From the NCBI GenBank assembly GCA_017466365.1, contig JAFTUG010000011.1, positions 124,001 through 188,000 on the forward strand: 64,000 nt of DNA, read 5' to 3'. Position 1 is the first letter of the stretch; each line of letters starts with the position of its first letter. Under the pieces are notes generated by a model. It made no database searches, had not been told where the DNA came from, and saw only the letters and a list, made by a program, of their open reading frames with translations. This DNA comes from Clostridia bacterium (GTDB lineage: Bacteria > Bacillota > Clostridia > Oscillospirales > Acutalibacteraceae). This document shows, piece after piece, positions 17,499 to 24,495 of the stretch. The position numbers were made by a program, and so were the translations under genes.

Positions 17499-17510
17499 TT
17501 GCGATAAATG

Positions 17511-17580
17511 CGCCGAATGACATTTTTTCGCAATCGACGTATACCCGATACGCCTTCATGCGAGAAAAATGCCATTCGCC
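17511..17580. repeat. Imperfect inverted repeat between aminotransferase and aldolase genes
   Basis: Bases 17513-17532 (CGAATGACATTTTTTCGCA) and 17559-17580 (TGCGAGAAAAATGCCATTCG...) are inverted copies with one gap and one mismatch, enclosing about 26 nt. It could fold into a large hairpin in the transcript or be a relic of a small element. Confidence 0.5.
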
Positions 17581-17609
17581 ATCATTTCTCATCAATTATA
17601 AAAAACAAC

Positions 17610-17640
17610 GGCGGGATAACCGATATCCCGCCTTATTTTA
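17610..17640 (+). terminator. Terminator after the aminotransferase gene
   Basis: GGCGGGATA (17610-17618) pairs perfectly with TATCCCGCC (17624-17632), followed by TTATTTTA. It lies 25 nt before the aldolase start, so the aldolase is either read through or has a promoter I could not identify. Confidence 0.7.
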
Positions 17641-17664
17641 AAATTATACGAAAGGAAATCGTAT

Positions 17665-18867
17665 ATGGACGTTTTAACCGCTAAAAAGCTTGTTATAGAA
17701 GCAGGCGAAAGACTTGTTGAAACAGGTCTTATCGCAAGAACATGGGGCAACGTAAGCTGCCGTGTTGACGATAAAACATTTGTTATAACTCCCAGCGGAA
17801 AGCCCTATATCGGACTTACCCCCGATGATATCGTTGAGGTTGCAATCAACACTCTCGAATGGGGCGGCAACGTTAAGCCCTCATCCGAAAAGGGTATTCA
17901 TGCCGAGGTTTACAAAGAGCATCCCGAAGCAAATTTTGTTATCCATACCCACCAGAAGGTTGCTTCCGCAGTCAGTGCTCTTTCAACCGGCATCGAAAAG
18001 GTTGCAGGCGAAGCTGCAAGCCTTATCGGCAGCGTTGTTCATCTCGGAGGCTACGGTCTTCCCGGCACAAAGAAGCTCAAGAAGGGCGTAACAAGCGCAC
18101 TCAAGCTCAGCCCCTCAAAGGCTGTAATTATGGCTCACCACGGCGCTCTTTGCTTCGGTAAGGACAGCGAAGAGGCTTTTCAGGTTGCAAGCTCACTTGA
18201 AAAGGTTTGCACCGACTATATTCTTGATGCTGCAAAATCAAAGCTCGGTTTAAAATCGGATAATCTTGATGATTTCTGTTCAGAAATTGCAGATAAGCTT
18301 ACAAAATCCGAAAAAACTGTTGAAATTGATAATTCAATGCTGTATAATAGTACATGCAACAGAGAGAGCGGCGAAATTGTTTTCACAAACAAGGCTGACG
18401 GCTCTGAGCTTACAATGGAACTCAACGGCGCGGCATCGGCTATCGGCGAGTCGGCAGAGGTTATGCTTGCTCATAAGGATATCTACGAAGCCTGCCCCAA
18501 ATTCAATAATATAATTCATAATACTTCAAGCGAGGTTGTTGCCGTTTCCAGACTCGGCAAAACAATGAAGCCTCTGCTTGATGACTTTGCTCAGATTTGC
18601 GGTCCTACCGTTAAATGCGCAAAAACTCCCGAAAAAGCTGCAAAGAAAATCAAGAATAAGAATGCAGTTCTTATCAAGGATATGGGCGCACTTTGCTGCG
18701 GTGCCAACGAAGGCGACGCACAGGCGGTTGACATGATTATGAGCAAAAGCGGCCTCACCTTGCTCACCTCAAAGGTTTTCGGCAAGACGAAGGCAATCAA
18801 CCCCGCCGAAGCATGGCTTATGAGAATAGTTTATACTCTCAAGTATTCCAAGCAGGCGGAGAAATGA
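17665..18867 (+). CDS. Tandem-domain class II aldolase/adducin protein, probable L-fuculose-phosphate aldolase
   Basis: Class II aldolases split fuculose-1-phosphate into DHAP and L-lactaldehyde with a zinc held by three histidines. The usual protein is about 215 aa; this one is 400 aa and holds two copies of the fold. The first (about 1-205) has EKGIHAEVYKEHP, the H94-T-H96 pair in VIHTHQ, and AHHGALCFG (H158, H159). The second (about 225-395) mirrors it, with IIHNTSS at 284-290 and KDMGALCCG at 338-346: the HTH has become HNT and the HHG has become DMG, so it cannot bind zinc in the same way. Start has AAAGGAAA upstream. Context with fucU, a sugar kinase and fucI supports the fucose role; a related pentulose-phosphate substrate is possible. 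Confidence 0.78.
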   Translation: MDVLTAKKLVIEAGERLVETGLIARTWGNVSCRVDDKTFVITPSGKPYIGLTPDDIVEVAINTLEWGGNVKPSSEKGIHAEVYKEHPEANFVIHTHQKVASAVSALSTGIEKVAGEAASLIGSVVHLGGYGLPGTKKLKKGVTSALKLSPSKAVIMAHHGALCFGKDSEEAFQVASSLEKVCTDYILDAAKSKLGLKSDNLDDFCSEIADKLTKSEKTVEIDNSMLYNSTCNRESGEIVFTNKADGSELTMELNGAASAIGESAEVMLAHKDIYEACPKFNNIIHNTSSEVVAVSRLGKTMKPLLDDFAQICGPTVKCAKTPEKAAKKIKNKNAVLIKDMGALCCGANEGDAQAVDMIMSKSGLTLLTSKVFGKTKAINPAEAWLMRIVYTLKYSKQAEK

Positions 18868-18869
18868 TA

Positions 18870-19147
18870 TAAAGTGAATGGAATAATCCTAACCGTGATT
18901 TTCACGGGCAGATTTCCGCTCACTCATCGTTAAAATACTCGTAAATCCACAAAGGATTTGCTCCGTTTTGTGCCTTGATTGACCAAAAATCTTCTCCGTG
19001 AAAATTCTTCGACCCGAAAGCGAAGAATTTTCAGACGATTTTTGGTTGTTGAGGTTGCAGGAAGGCTAACGCCTTTCAATGCCGAAACTCCGAAAAGCGG
19101 CGAAAAGACTCGCATTCGGGCAGGTTCGGACTATTACATTCACTTTA
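18870..19147. mobile_element. 278-bp MITE-like element with 20-bp terminal inverted repeats
   Basis: The ends TAAAGTGAATGGAATAATCC (18870-18889) and GGACTATTACATTCACTTTA (19128-19147) are inverted copies matching at 18 of 20 positions. Inside is a long two-part hairpin: ACCAAAAATC (18982-18991) with GATTTTTGGT (19037-19046), and GAAAATTCTTCG (19000-19011) with CGAAGAATTTTC (19021-19032). No credible gene is present; the ORF across its right half has no ribosome site. It sits between the aldolase stop and its downstream terminator. A structured RNA is the alternative reading. Confidence 0.65.
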
Positions 19148-19195
19148 CTTTGACCACTACCATCTTTTGTCCCCCCCGTTTTATACGAGAAAAAT

Positions 19196-19225
19196 CCGAG
19201 GCTGCGATGCCTCGGCTTTTTCTTT
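19196..19225 (+). terminator. Terminator downstream of the aldolase and the 278-bp element
   Basis: CCGAGGC (19196-19202) pairs with GCCTCGG (19209-19215), followed by CTTTTTCTTT. Confidence 0.8.
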
Positions 19226-19253
19226 ATACGGGGAATTTTTTATATATAAACCC

Positions 19254-19282
19254 TTTACAAATTCCTTTTTTTGTTACATAAT
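19254..19282 (+). promoter_or_regulatory. Promoter of the ABC exporter gene
   Basis: TTTACA (19254-19259), 17 nt, CATAAT (19277-19282). Expected start of transcription is near 19289, which argues against the ATG at 19288 and for the one at 19321. Confidence 0.6.
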
Positions 19283-19320
19283 ATACTATGTATAATTATA
19301 CAGAGAAAGAGGAAAAGAAA

Positions 19321-21114
19321 ATGAAAGGAAATCCGCCTCCGATGCCCCCAGAGCAGACGAAAAATTCAATGAAAAAGAATATTTCGCTCATCAAGAGATT
19401 TTTTCCGTATCTCAAAAAGCATCTCGGCACCGAAGCGCTTGTGCTTTGCTGCGTTGCCGTAACGGCTGCGTGCGATATAGCTCTGCCGCTTATCGTTCGT
19501 GAAATCACCAATGCGGGTGTTGAGGATATAGCATCGCTTACCCTCAAAAGAATTCTCGGAATCTGCCTGTTTTATGTCGGCTTCAAAGCAATTGCTTGCC
19601 TTGCAAGCTATTGCCAGTCGTATTACGGCCACATAATGGGCATTAAAATCGAAAACAAAATGCGTGAGGATATGTTTGACCATCTCCAAAAGCTTTCCTT
19701 CACATTTTTCGATAACACAAAGGTCGGTCAGCTTATGAGCCGCATGACCTCCGACCTTTTCGATGTTGCCGAATGGGCGCACCACTTCCCCGAAATGGTG
19801 TTTATGACGGTTGTCAAATTCCTTGCAAGCTTCTTTATTTTTGCTTCAATGGATTGGCGTCTTGCGGTGTGCGTTTTTGCAATGATGCCGTTTATGATAA
19901 TTCTCACAAAGAAAACACGCACAAAAATGCGTGATACCTTCCGTCAGAGCCGCCATCAGGTCGGCGAAATCAATGCCAGAATTGAGGACAGCCTCCTCGG
20001 CGTAAGAGTTGTCCGCTCCTTTACCAATGAAAAAACCGAAAAGGATAAGTTTTCAAAGGGCAACAAGGAATATGTCAAAATTAAAAATAAGAGCTACAGA
20101 TATATGTCCAAATTCCACGCAACCGTAACAATGATTGACGGCACGATGTATATTGCGGTTGTGGGAGTCGGCGCATATTTCATGCACCGAGGCATTACCT
20201 CTCCCGGCGATTTTACCGCAAGCCTTCTGCTTGTTTCCACTCTTCTCGGTTCAATCCGTTCAATCGTTGATTTCAGCGAGCAGTTCAGCAGAGGCATAAC
20301 GGGTATTGAACGCTTTGCGGATATTATGGACGAAGAGCCCGATATCATTGACAGCCCTGATGCGGTTGAAATCACCGATGTAAAAGGCGATATCGTTTTC
20401 AAGGATGTTTCGTTCAGCTATGTAAAAGGCGAGAAAACAATTCTTAACCACCTTGATTTGCATATCCCGAGCGGCTCAAACGTTGCGCTTGTGGGACCGA
20501 GCGGTGGTGGCAAAACAACGCTCTGCAATCTCATTCCGAGATTTTATGAGGCAGAGAGCGGCGAAATCCTGCTTGACGGCAAGAATATCAAGGATATAAC
20601 CCTTCGTTCGCTTCGCTCGAATATCGGCGTTGTTGCACAGGATGTATACCTTTTCTCCGGCACAATCCGTGATAATCTTATTTACGGCAAGCCCGATGCA
20701 ACCGAAGAAGAGATTATTGAAGCAACCAAAAAGGCGGGCGCATATGACTTTATCAGCGCACTCCCCAACGGCTTTGATACATATATCGGCGAAAGAGGCG
20801 TAAAGCTCTCGGGCGGTCAGAAGCAGAGAATCTCAATTGCGAGAGTTTTCCTCAAGAATCCTCCCGTGCTTCTGCTTGACGAAGCAACATCTGCACTCGA
20901 TAACGAGAGCGAAAAGCTTGTTCAGGAATCGCTTGAACGCCTTGCCGAGGGCAGAACAACCCTCACCATCGCCCACCGTCTTACAACCATCCGCAATGCC
21001 GATGAAATTATCGTTCTCACCGAAGACGGCATCGCAGAGCACGGTTCACATTCCGAGCTGATGCAAAAGGGCGGAATTTACAGTAATATGTATAGTATGT
21101 ATGCAATAATGTAA
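19321..21114 (+). CDS. ABC transporter, fused permease and ATPase (multidrug/lipid exporter type)
   Basis: A 597-aa half-transporter expected to work as a homodimer or with a partner not in this window. About residues 30-320 form the six-helix type I exporter domain; the ATPase follows with Walker A GPSGGGKTT, Q-loop VVAQDVYLFSG, signature LSGGQKQRISIARV, Walker B VLLLDEATSAL and the H-loop TIAHRLTT. AGAGG at 19308-19312 is 8 nt from the chosen ATG. The Pro-rich N-terminus (MKGNPPPMPPEQ) is common in this subfamily. It is monocistronic and its substrate is not evident; the nearby fucose genes do not imply sugar transport, since this is an exporter fold. Confidence 0.88.
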   Translation: MKGNPPPMPPEQTKNSMKKNISLIKRFFPYLKKHLGTEALVLCCVAVTAACDIALPLIVREITNAGVEDIASLTLKRILGICLFYVGFKAIACLASYCQSYYGHIMGIKIENKMREDMFDHLQKLSFTFFDNTKVGQLMSRMTSDLFDVAEWAHHFPEMVFMTVVKFLASFFIFASMDWRLAVCVFAMMPFMIILTKKTRTKMRDTFRQSRHQVGEINARIEDSLLGVRVVRSFTNEKTEKDKFSKGNKEYVKIKNKSYRYMSKFHATVTMIDGTMYIAVVGVGAYFMHRGITSPGDFTASLLLVSTLLGSIRSIVDFSEQFSRGITGIERFADIMDEEPDIIDSPDAVEITDVKGDIVFKDVSFSYVKGEKTILNHLDLHIPSGSNVALVGPSGGGKTTLCNLIPRFYEAESGEILLDGKNIKDITLRSLRSNIGVVAQDVYLFSGTIRDNLIYGKPDATEEEIIEATKKAGAYDFISALPNGFDTYIGERGVKLSGGQKQRISIARVFLKNPPVLLLDEATSALDNESEKLVQESLERLAEGRTTLTIAHRLTTIRNADEIIVLTEDGIAEHGSHSELMQKGGIYSNMYSMYAIM

Positions 21115-21127
21115 TTTTTTGTTTTCC

Positions 21128-21241
21128 AATCCTCCGTCATTTTCTCACGAAAATGCCACCTCCTTTGCCAAAGGAGGCTGAGAAACAGAAAGCTGTTGTT
21201 TGGGCTCCTTAGAAAAGGAGCTGTCCGTAGGACTGAGGATT
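21128..21241. repeat. Palindromic intergenic repeat, copy A
   Basis: Begins AATCCTC and ends GAGGATT (inverted), with internal hairpins CCTCCTTT/AAAGGAGG and CTCCTT/AAGGAG. The block CAGAAAGCTGTTGTTTGGGC recurs at 23771-23790. It ends 15 nt before the start of the first DUF559 gene. GTCCGTAGGACTGA within it recurs in inverted form at 24185-24199. Confidence 0.75.
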
Positions 21242-21256
21242 GATAAAAGGTGTATT

Positions 21257-21628
21257 ATGAATAAAAGACTTCCGAGAAACAAGGAATTGAAAAACTTTTC
21301 AACAGCTTTAAGAAACAATGCTACGGCAGAAGAGAACAAGCTTTGGTACGAGTTTTTGAGAATATATCCTGTCCGTTTCAACAGACAAAGAATAATCGGA
21401 AGCTATATAGTTGATTTTTATTGTGCAAAAGCAAAAATTGTTGTTGAACTTGACGGTTCACAGCATTATGAAAACAAAGGAATTAAATCGGATACAGAAA
21501 GAACAAGGTTTTTAGAGAGTCTTGGTTTAAAGGTTATCAGATTTTCAAATCTTGAAGTCAACGAAAACTTTTATGAGGTCTGTACGGTTATAGATTCAGA
21601 AATACAAAACAGAACAAGAAAGGAATAA
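21257..21628 (+). CDS. DUF559 endonuclease-like protein, copy 1
   Basis: A 123-aa protein of the DUF559 family, related to very-short-patch-repair and restriction-like nucleases. It has EENKLWYEFLR, FNRQRIIGSYIVDFYC, the probable PD-(D/E)xK core VVELDGSQHY, and a C-terminal LGLKVIRFSNLEVNENF. ATG at 21257 follows AAAGGTG; an ATG at 21200 in frame lies inside the palindromic repeat. The stop is 5 nt from fucU, so this gene interrupts or co-opts the fucose transcript. About 50% identical by eye to copy 2 at 23827-24177. Its cellular role is unknown. Confidence 0.8.
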   Translation: MNKRLPRNKELKNFSTALRNNATAEENKLWYEFLRIYPVRFNRQRIIGSYIVDFYCAKAKIVVELDGSQHYENKGIKSDTERTRFLESLGLKVIRFSNLEVNENFYEVCTVIDSEIQNRTRKE

Positions 21629-21633
21629 ATCTT

Positions 21634-22059
21634 ATGCTCAAAAATATCTCCCCCATCATTTCCCCCGAACTTCTCAAAATTCTTATGGAAATGGGCCACG
21701 GCGACGAAATAGTTATCGGCGACGGCAATTTCCCTGCAGCTTCAATCGCACAGCGCCTTGTTCGTCTTGACGGTCACGGAGTTGACGAAATCCTCTCCGC
21801 TATTCTCAAGCTCATGCCCCTTGATACATATGTTGACGCTCCCGTTGCTCTCATGGATAACGCAGACCCCTCAAATCCTCCTCCCATCTGGGAAGATTAC
21901 AAAAAGACAATTCTTGCCGAAGAAGGCGAAAAGAATATTGAGCTTGTTGAGAGATTTGCTTTCTATGACAGAGCAAAGAAGGCTTATGCCGTTATCGCAA
22001 CGGGCGAAACAGCTATCTATGCCAACATCATCCTCAAAAAAGGCGTAGTTATTCAGTAA
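21634..22059 (+). CDS. fucU: L-fucose mutarotase (RbsD/FucU family)
   Basis: FucU interconverts alpha and beta anomers of L-fucose, giving the anomer used by fucose isomerase. The 141-aa protein has the family start ISPELLKILMEMGHGDEIVI with the catalytic histidine, GDGNFPA, and the C-terminal ETAIYANIILKKGVV. D-ribose pyranase RbsD is the sister family, but the context of fucI and an aldolase favours fucose. It has no promoter of its own that I can see and follows the DUF559 gene by 5 nt. Confidence 0.87.
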   Translation: MLKNISPIISPELLKILMEMGHGDEIVIGDGNFPAASIAQRLVRLDGHGVDEILSAILKLMPLDTYVDAPVALMDNADPSNPPPIWEDYKKTILAEEGEKNIELVERFAFYDRAKKAYAVIATGETAIYANIILKKGVVIQ

Positions 22060-22110
22060 AATTTTTATTTAAATAAAATGTTAAAACGAAAAACTGTGGC
22101 TTTTGTTTGG

Positions 22111-22248
22111 GCTTCCTCTGATGAGGAAGCTGGCGCATGGCGCCTGAAGGAGAGAAGATTTTGCGTAACAAAAAATTCATTATGCAACCAACTTTTCTCT
22201 CCCTCCGTCTTTTGCTTCGCAAAATCCACCTCCCTCGTCAGAGGGAGG
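22111..22248. repeat. Palindromic intergenic repeat, copy B (117-bp core shared with 24301-24417)
   Basis: Starts with a GCTTCCTC...GAGGAAGC palindrome, then GGCGC/GCGCC, then two further hairpins including TTTTGCTTCGCAAAA and CCTCCCTC...GAGGGAGG. The 22132-22248 core matches 24301-24417 at 115 of 117 positions, so the two copies arose recently or are homogenised. Confidence 0.85.
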
Positions 22249-22296
22249 TAAATCGCTGTCCGTAGAATTGATTTCAGTTTTTCAAAGGAGAACACC

Positions 22297-23766
22297 ATGG
22301 ATAAAAGAGTATTAGCCATTGACTTCGGCGCATCGAGCGGAAGAGCCATTCTCGGCAAATTTGACGGTGAAAAAATAACCCTTGAAGAAGTTCACCGCTT
22401 TTCAAACGACCCCGTAAAGGTCGGAAAGACCATGTACTGGGACGTTCTGCGCCTTTTCTATAACATAAAGCAGGGTATCATCAATGCCAAAAATGCAGGT
22501 GGTTTTGACAGCATCGGTATTGATACCTGGGGCGTTGATTTCGGTCTTATCGATGAATTCGGCTGCCTTCTCGAAAATCCCGTTCATTACCGTGACGAGC
22601 GCACCGTCGGTCTTATCGAAGAATGTGCAGAAACAATCCCAAACAAGGATTTTTATTTCAAAACGGGCATTCAGTTTATGGAGCTTAACACAATCTATCA
22701 GCTCTATGCGCTCAAAAAATACCGTCCTCATATTCTCGAAAGAGCAGACAGACTTCTTTTCATGCCCGACCTTTTCGGCTATATGCTCACGGGCAAAATG
22801 ACAACCGAATATTCAATCGCAACAACCTCACAGATGATTGACCTTGAAACAAAGTCATGGGCAACCGACTATATCGAAAAGCTCGGTATACCCTCAAGGC
22901 TTCTCGGCGAAATCGTTCCTTCGGGATCGGTTCTCGGCAAGGTAACAGACGATATCTGCGAGGAATGCGGCATCAAAGATGTTGACGTTATCAGCGTTTG
23001 CGGTCACGATACGCAGAGTGCAATAACAGCCGTACCTGCCGAAAGCGAGGATTTTGCTTTCCTTTCAAGCGGCACATGGTCGCTTTTCGGAACAGAGCTT
23101 AAAGAACCCATCGTCAACGAAACATCTCTTGCAATGAATGTTACAAACGAGGGAGGCTGCGATTCTTCCGTCGGCTTCCTCAAGAACATAATCGGTCTCT
23201 GGCTCATTCAGGAGAGCCGCAGACACTGGAACAGACACGGCAGCGATTATTCATATGCAGACCTTGAAAAGCTCGCTCTTGCAGCAGAGCCCTTCAAGTG
23301 CTTTATCGACCCCGATGCGCCCGAATTTGTTCCTCACGGAAACATCCCTGAAAGAGTTCGTGAATATTGCCGCAAAACAAATCAGCCCGTACCAGAAAGC
23401 GTTGGCGAGGTTATGCGCTGCATTTATGAAAGCCTTGCTATGAAATACCGCCTCACTATTGATAATCTTGAGGATTGCACGGGCAAGACCTATCCCGTTA
23501 TCCACGTTATCGGCGGCGGCACAAAGGACACTCTTCTTTGTCAGATGACTGCTTCATCATGCGGAAGAACAGTTATCGCAGGACCTATCGAAGCAACCGT
23601 TCTCGGCAATATCGCCGTTCAGCTCATGGCATGCGGTGCAATTGAAAATGTTGCACAGGCAAGAAAAATTGTCAAGGCAAGCGAAAAAACAGTTGAATAT
23701 TCTCCCGAAAATGCCGATGCATGGTCAGAAGCATACGAGAGATTCAAGAAAGTTGTCGGCGCATAA
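22297..23766 (+). CDS. FGGY sugar kinase, rhamnulokinase family, probable L-fuculokinase here
   Basis: FGGY kinases phosphorylate a sugar with ATP; the 489-aa sequence is closest to RhaB by its N-terminal AIDFGASSGRAILG, GIDTWGVDFGLIDEFG, the catalytic-region SVCGHDTQSAI, the SSGTWSLFGTE block and the C-terminal VIGGGTKDTLLCQM. No rhamnose isomerase is in the window, while fucI, fucU and an aldolase are, so I infer that it phosphorylates L-fuculose in this cluster. AAAGGAG lies before the ATG. It stands between palindromic repeats B and C. Confidence 0.82.
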   Translation: MDKRVLAIDFGASSGRAILGKFDGEKITLEEVHRFSNDPVKVGKTMYWDVLRLFYNIKQGIINAKNAGGFDSIGIDTWGVDFGLIDEFGCLLENPVHYRDERTVGLIEECAETIPNKDFYFKTGIQFMELNTIYQLYALKKYRPHILERADRLLFMPDLFGYMLTGKMTTEYSIATTSQMIDLETKSWATDYIEKLGIPSRLLGEIVPSGSVLGKVTDDICEECGIKDVDVISVCGHDTQSAITAVPAESEDFAFLSSGTWSLFGTELKEPIVNETSLAMNVTNEGGCDSSVGFLKNIIGLWLIQESRRHWNRHGSDYSYADLEKLALAAEPFKCFIDPDAPEFVPHGNIPERVREYCRKTNQPVPESVGEVMRCIYESLAMKYRLTIDNLEDCTGKTYPVIHVIGGGTKDTLLCQMTASSCGRTVIAGPIEATVLGNIAVQLMACGAIENVAQARKIVKASEKTVEYSPENADAWSEAYERFKKVVGA

Positions 23767-23770
23767 TTCG

Positions 23771-23802
23771 CAGAAAGCTGTTGTTTGGGCTCCCTCTGAC
23801 GA
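23771..23802. repeat. Palindromic repeat, partial copy C, left flank of the second DUF559 gene
   Basis: Contains the block identical to 21187-21206 of copy A. Its last 18 bases, TTGGGCTCCCTCTGACGA (23785-23802), are inverted at 24207-24224 with one mismatch, so the DUF559 gene between them is bracketed by inverted repeats about 440 bp apart end to end. Confidence 0.75.
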
Positions 23803-23826
23803 ACCGCATATCAAGAAGGAGATTAT

Positions 23827-24177
23827 ATGTTACCCTACAAAAAATCAAATGTCCCTCTTGCTAAAAATCTGCGAAAAAACATGACACCGTGGGAACGTAA
23901 GCTGTGGTATGAGTTTCTTTCGGGATATCCTGTAAGATTTCAACGGCAAAAATCAATCGGCGACTTTATTGTTGATTTTTATTGTGCAAAAGCAAAGCTT
24001 GTTATTGAACTTGACGGATCACAGCATTATAATGAAAACGATATGGCAAAGGATAAAATCCGCACGGAAAAGCTTGAAGAATTTGATTTGACCGTTATCC
24101 GCATTCCGAATAATGAGATTGATGAGAATTTTTATGGTGTGTGTGAATACATAGATTCTTTTGTTAACAAAAAATAA
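23827..24177 (+). CDS. DUF559 endonuclease-like protein, copy 2
   Basis: A 116-aa paralogue of the gene at 21257, with ERKLWYEFLSGYPVRFQRQK, IGDFIVDFYCAKAKLVIELD, GSQHY and LTVIRIPNNEIDENF. The conserved D and E/xK-type residues of the restriction-like core are retained. AAGGAG sits 6 nt before the ATG. It lies between inverted repeats (23785-23802 and 24207-24224). Codon use is more AT-rich than in the flanking fucose genes, which suggests separate arrival. Confidence 0.8.
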   Translation: MLPYKKSNVPLAKNLRKNMTPWERKLWYEFLSGYPVRFQRQKSIGDFIVDFYCAKAKLVIELDGSQHYNENDMAKDKIRTEKLEEFDLTVIRIPNNEIDENFYGVCEYIDSFVNKK

Positions 24178-24179
24178 TC

Positions 24180-24224
24180 TCTCCTTCAGTCCTACGGACA
24201 GCTTCCTCGTCAGAGGAAGCCCAA
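24180..24224. repeat. Palindromic repeat, right flank of the second DUF559 gene
   Basis: CTCCTTCAGTCCTACGGACAG followed by CTTCCTC/GAGGAAG and ending CCCAA. It is the reverse complement of the right half of copy A and supplies the right inverted repeat of the DUF559 segment. Confidence 0.75.
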
Positions 24225-24280
24225 GGGGTAAGCAAGATTTATGCAGAAAATTTTTGAAAAGAAGAAACTTTCTGTATTGG

Positions 24281-24417
24281 CTCCTTCTGATGAGGGAGCT
24301 GGCGCATAGCGCCTGAAGGAGAGAAGATTTTGTGTAACAAAAAATTCATTATGCAACCAACTTTTCTCTCCCTCCGTCTTTTGCTTCGCAAAATCCACCT
24401 CCCTCGTCAGAGGGAGG
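24281..24417. repeat. Palindromic intergenic repeat, copy D
   Basis: Same layout and orientation as copy B: CTCC...GGGAG palindrome, GGCGC/GCGCC, then the TTTTGCTTCGCAAAA and CCTCCCTC/GAGGGAGG hairpins. Core 24301-24417 differs from 22132-22248 at two positions only. Confidence 0.85.
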
Positions 24418-24495
24418 CAAATTAAGCATAAACATTTCAAGTTTATTATTAAAAATAATAATACATATTCTCTATACAGAAAGGAAGATGCTATT

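Noticed and set aside
18979-19281. 100-codon ORF crossing the right half of the 278-bp element
   Set aside because: It runs through a long hairpin, a terminal repeat and a terminator, and has no ribosome site.
19288-19320. Upstream ATG for the ABC exporter
   Set aside because: It coincides with the expected transcription start; AGAGG is correctly spaced for the ATG at 19321.
21145-21381. 78-codon minus-strand ORF over repeat A and the DUF559 start
   Set aside because: Overlaps both the palindromic repeat and a supported gene; no ribosome site.
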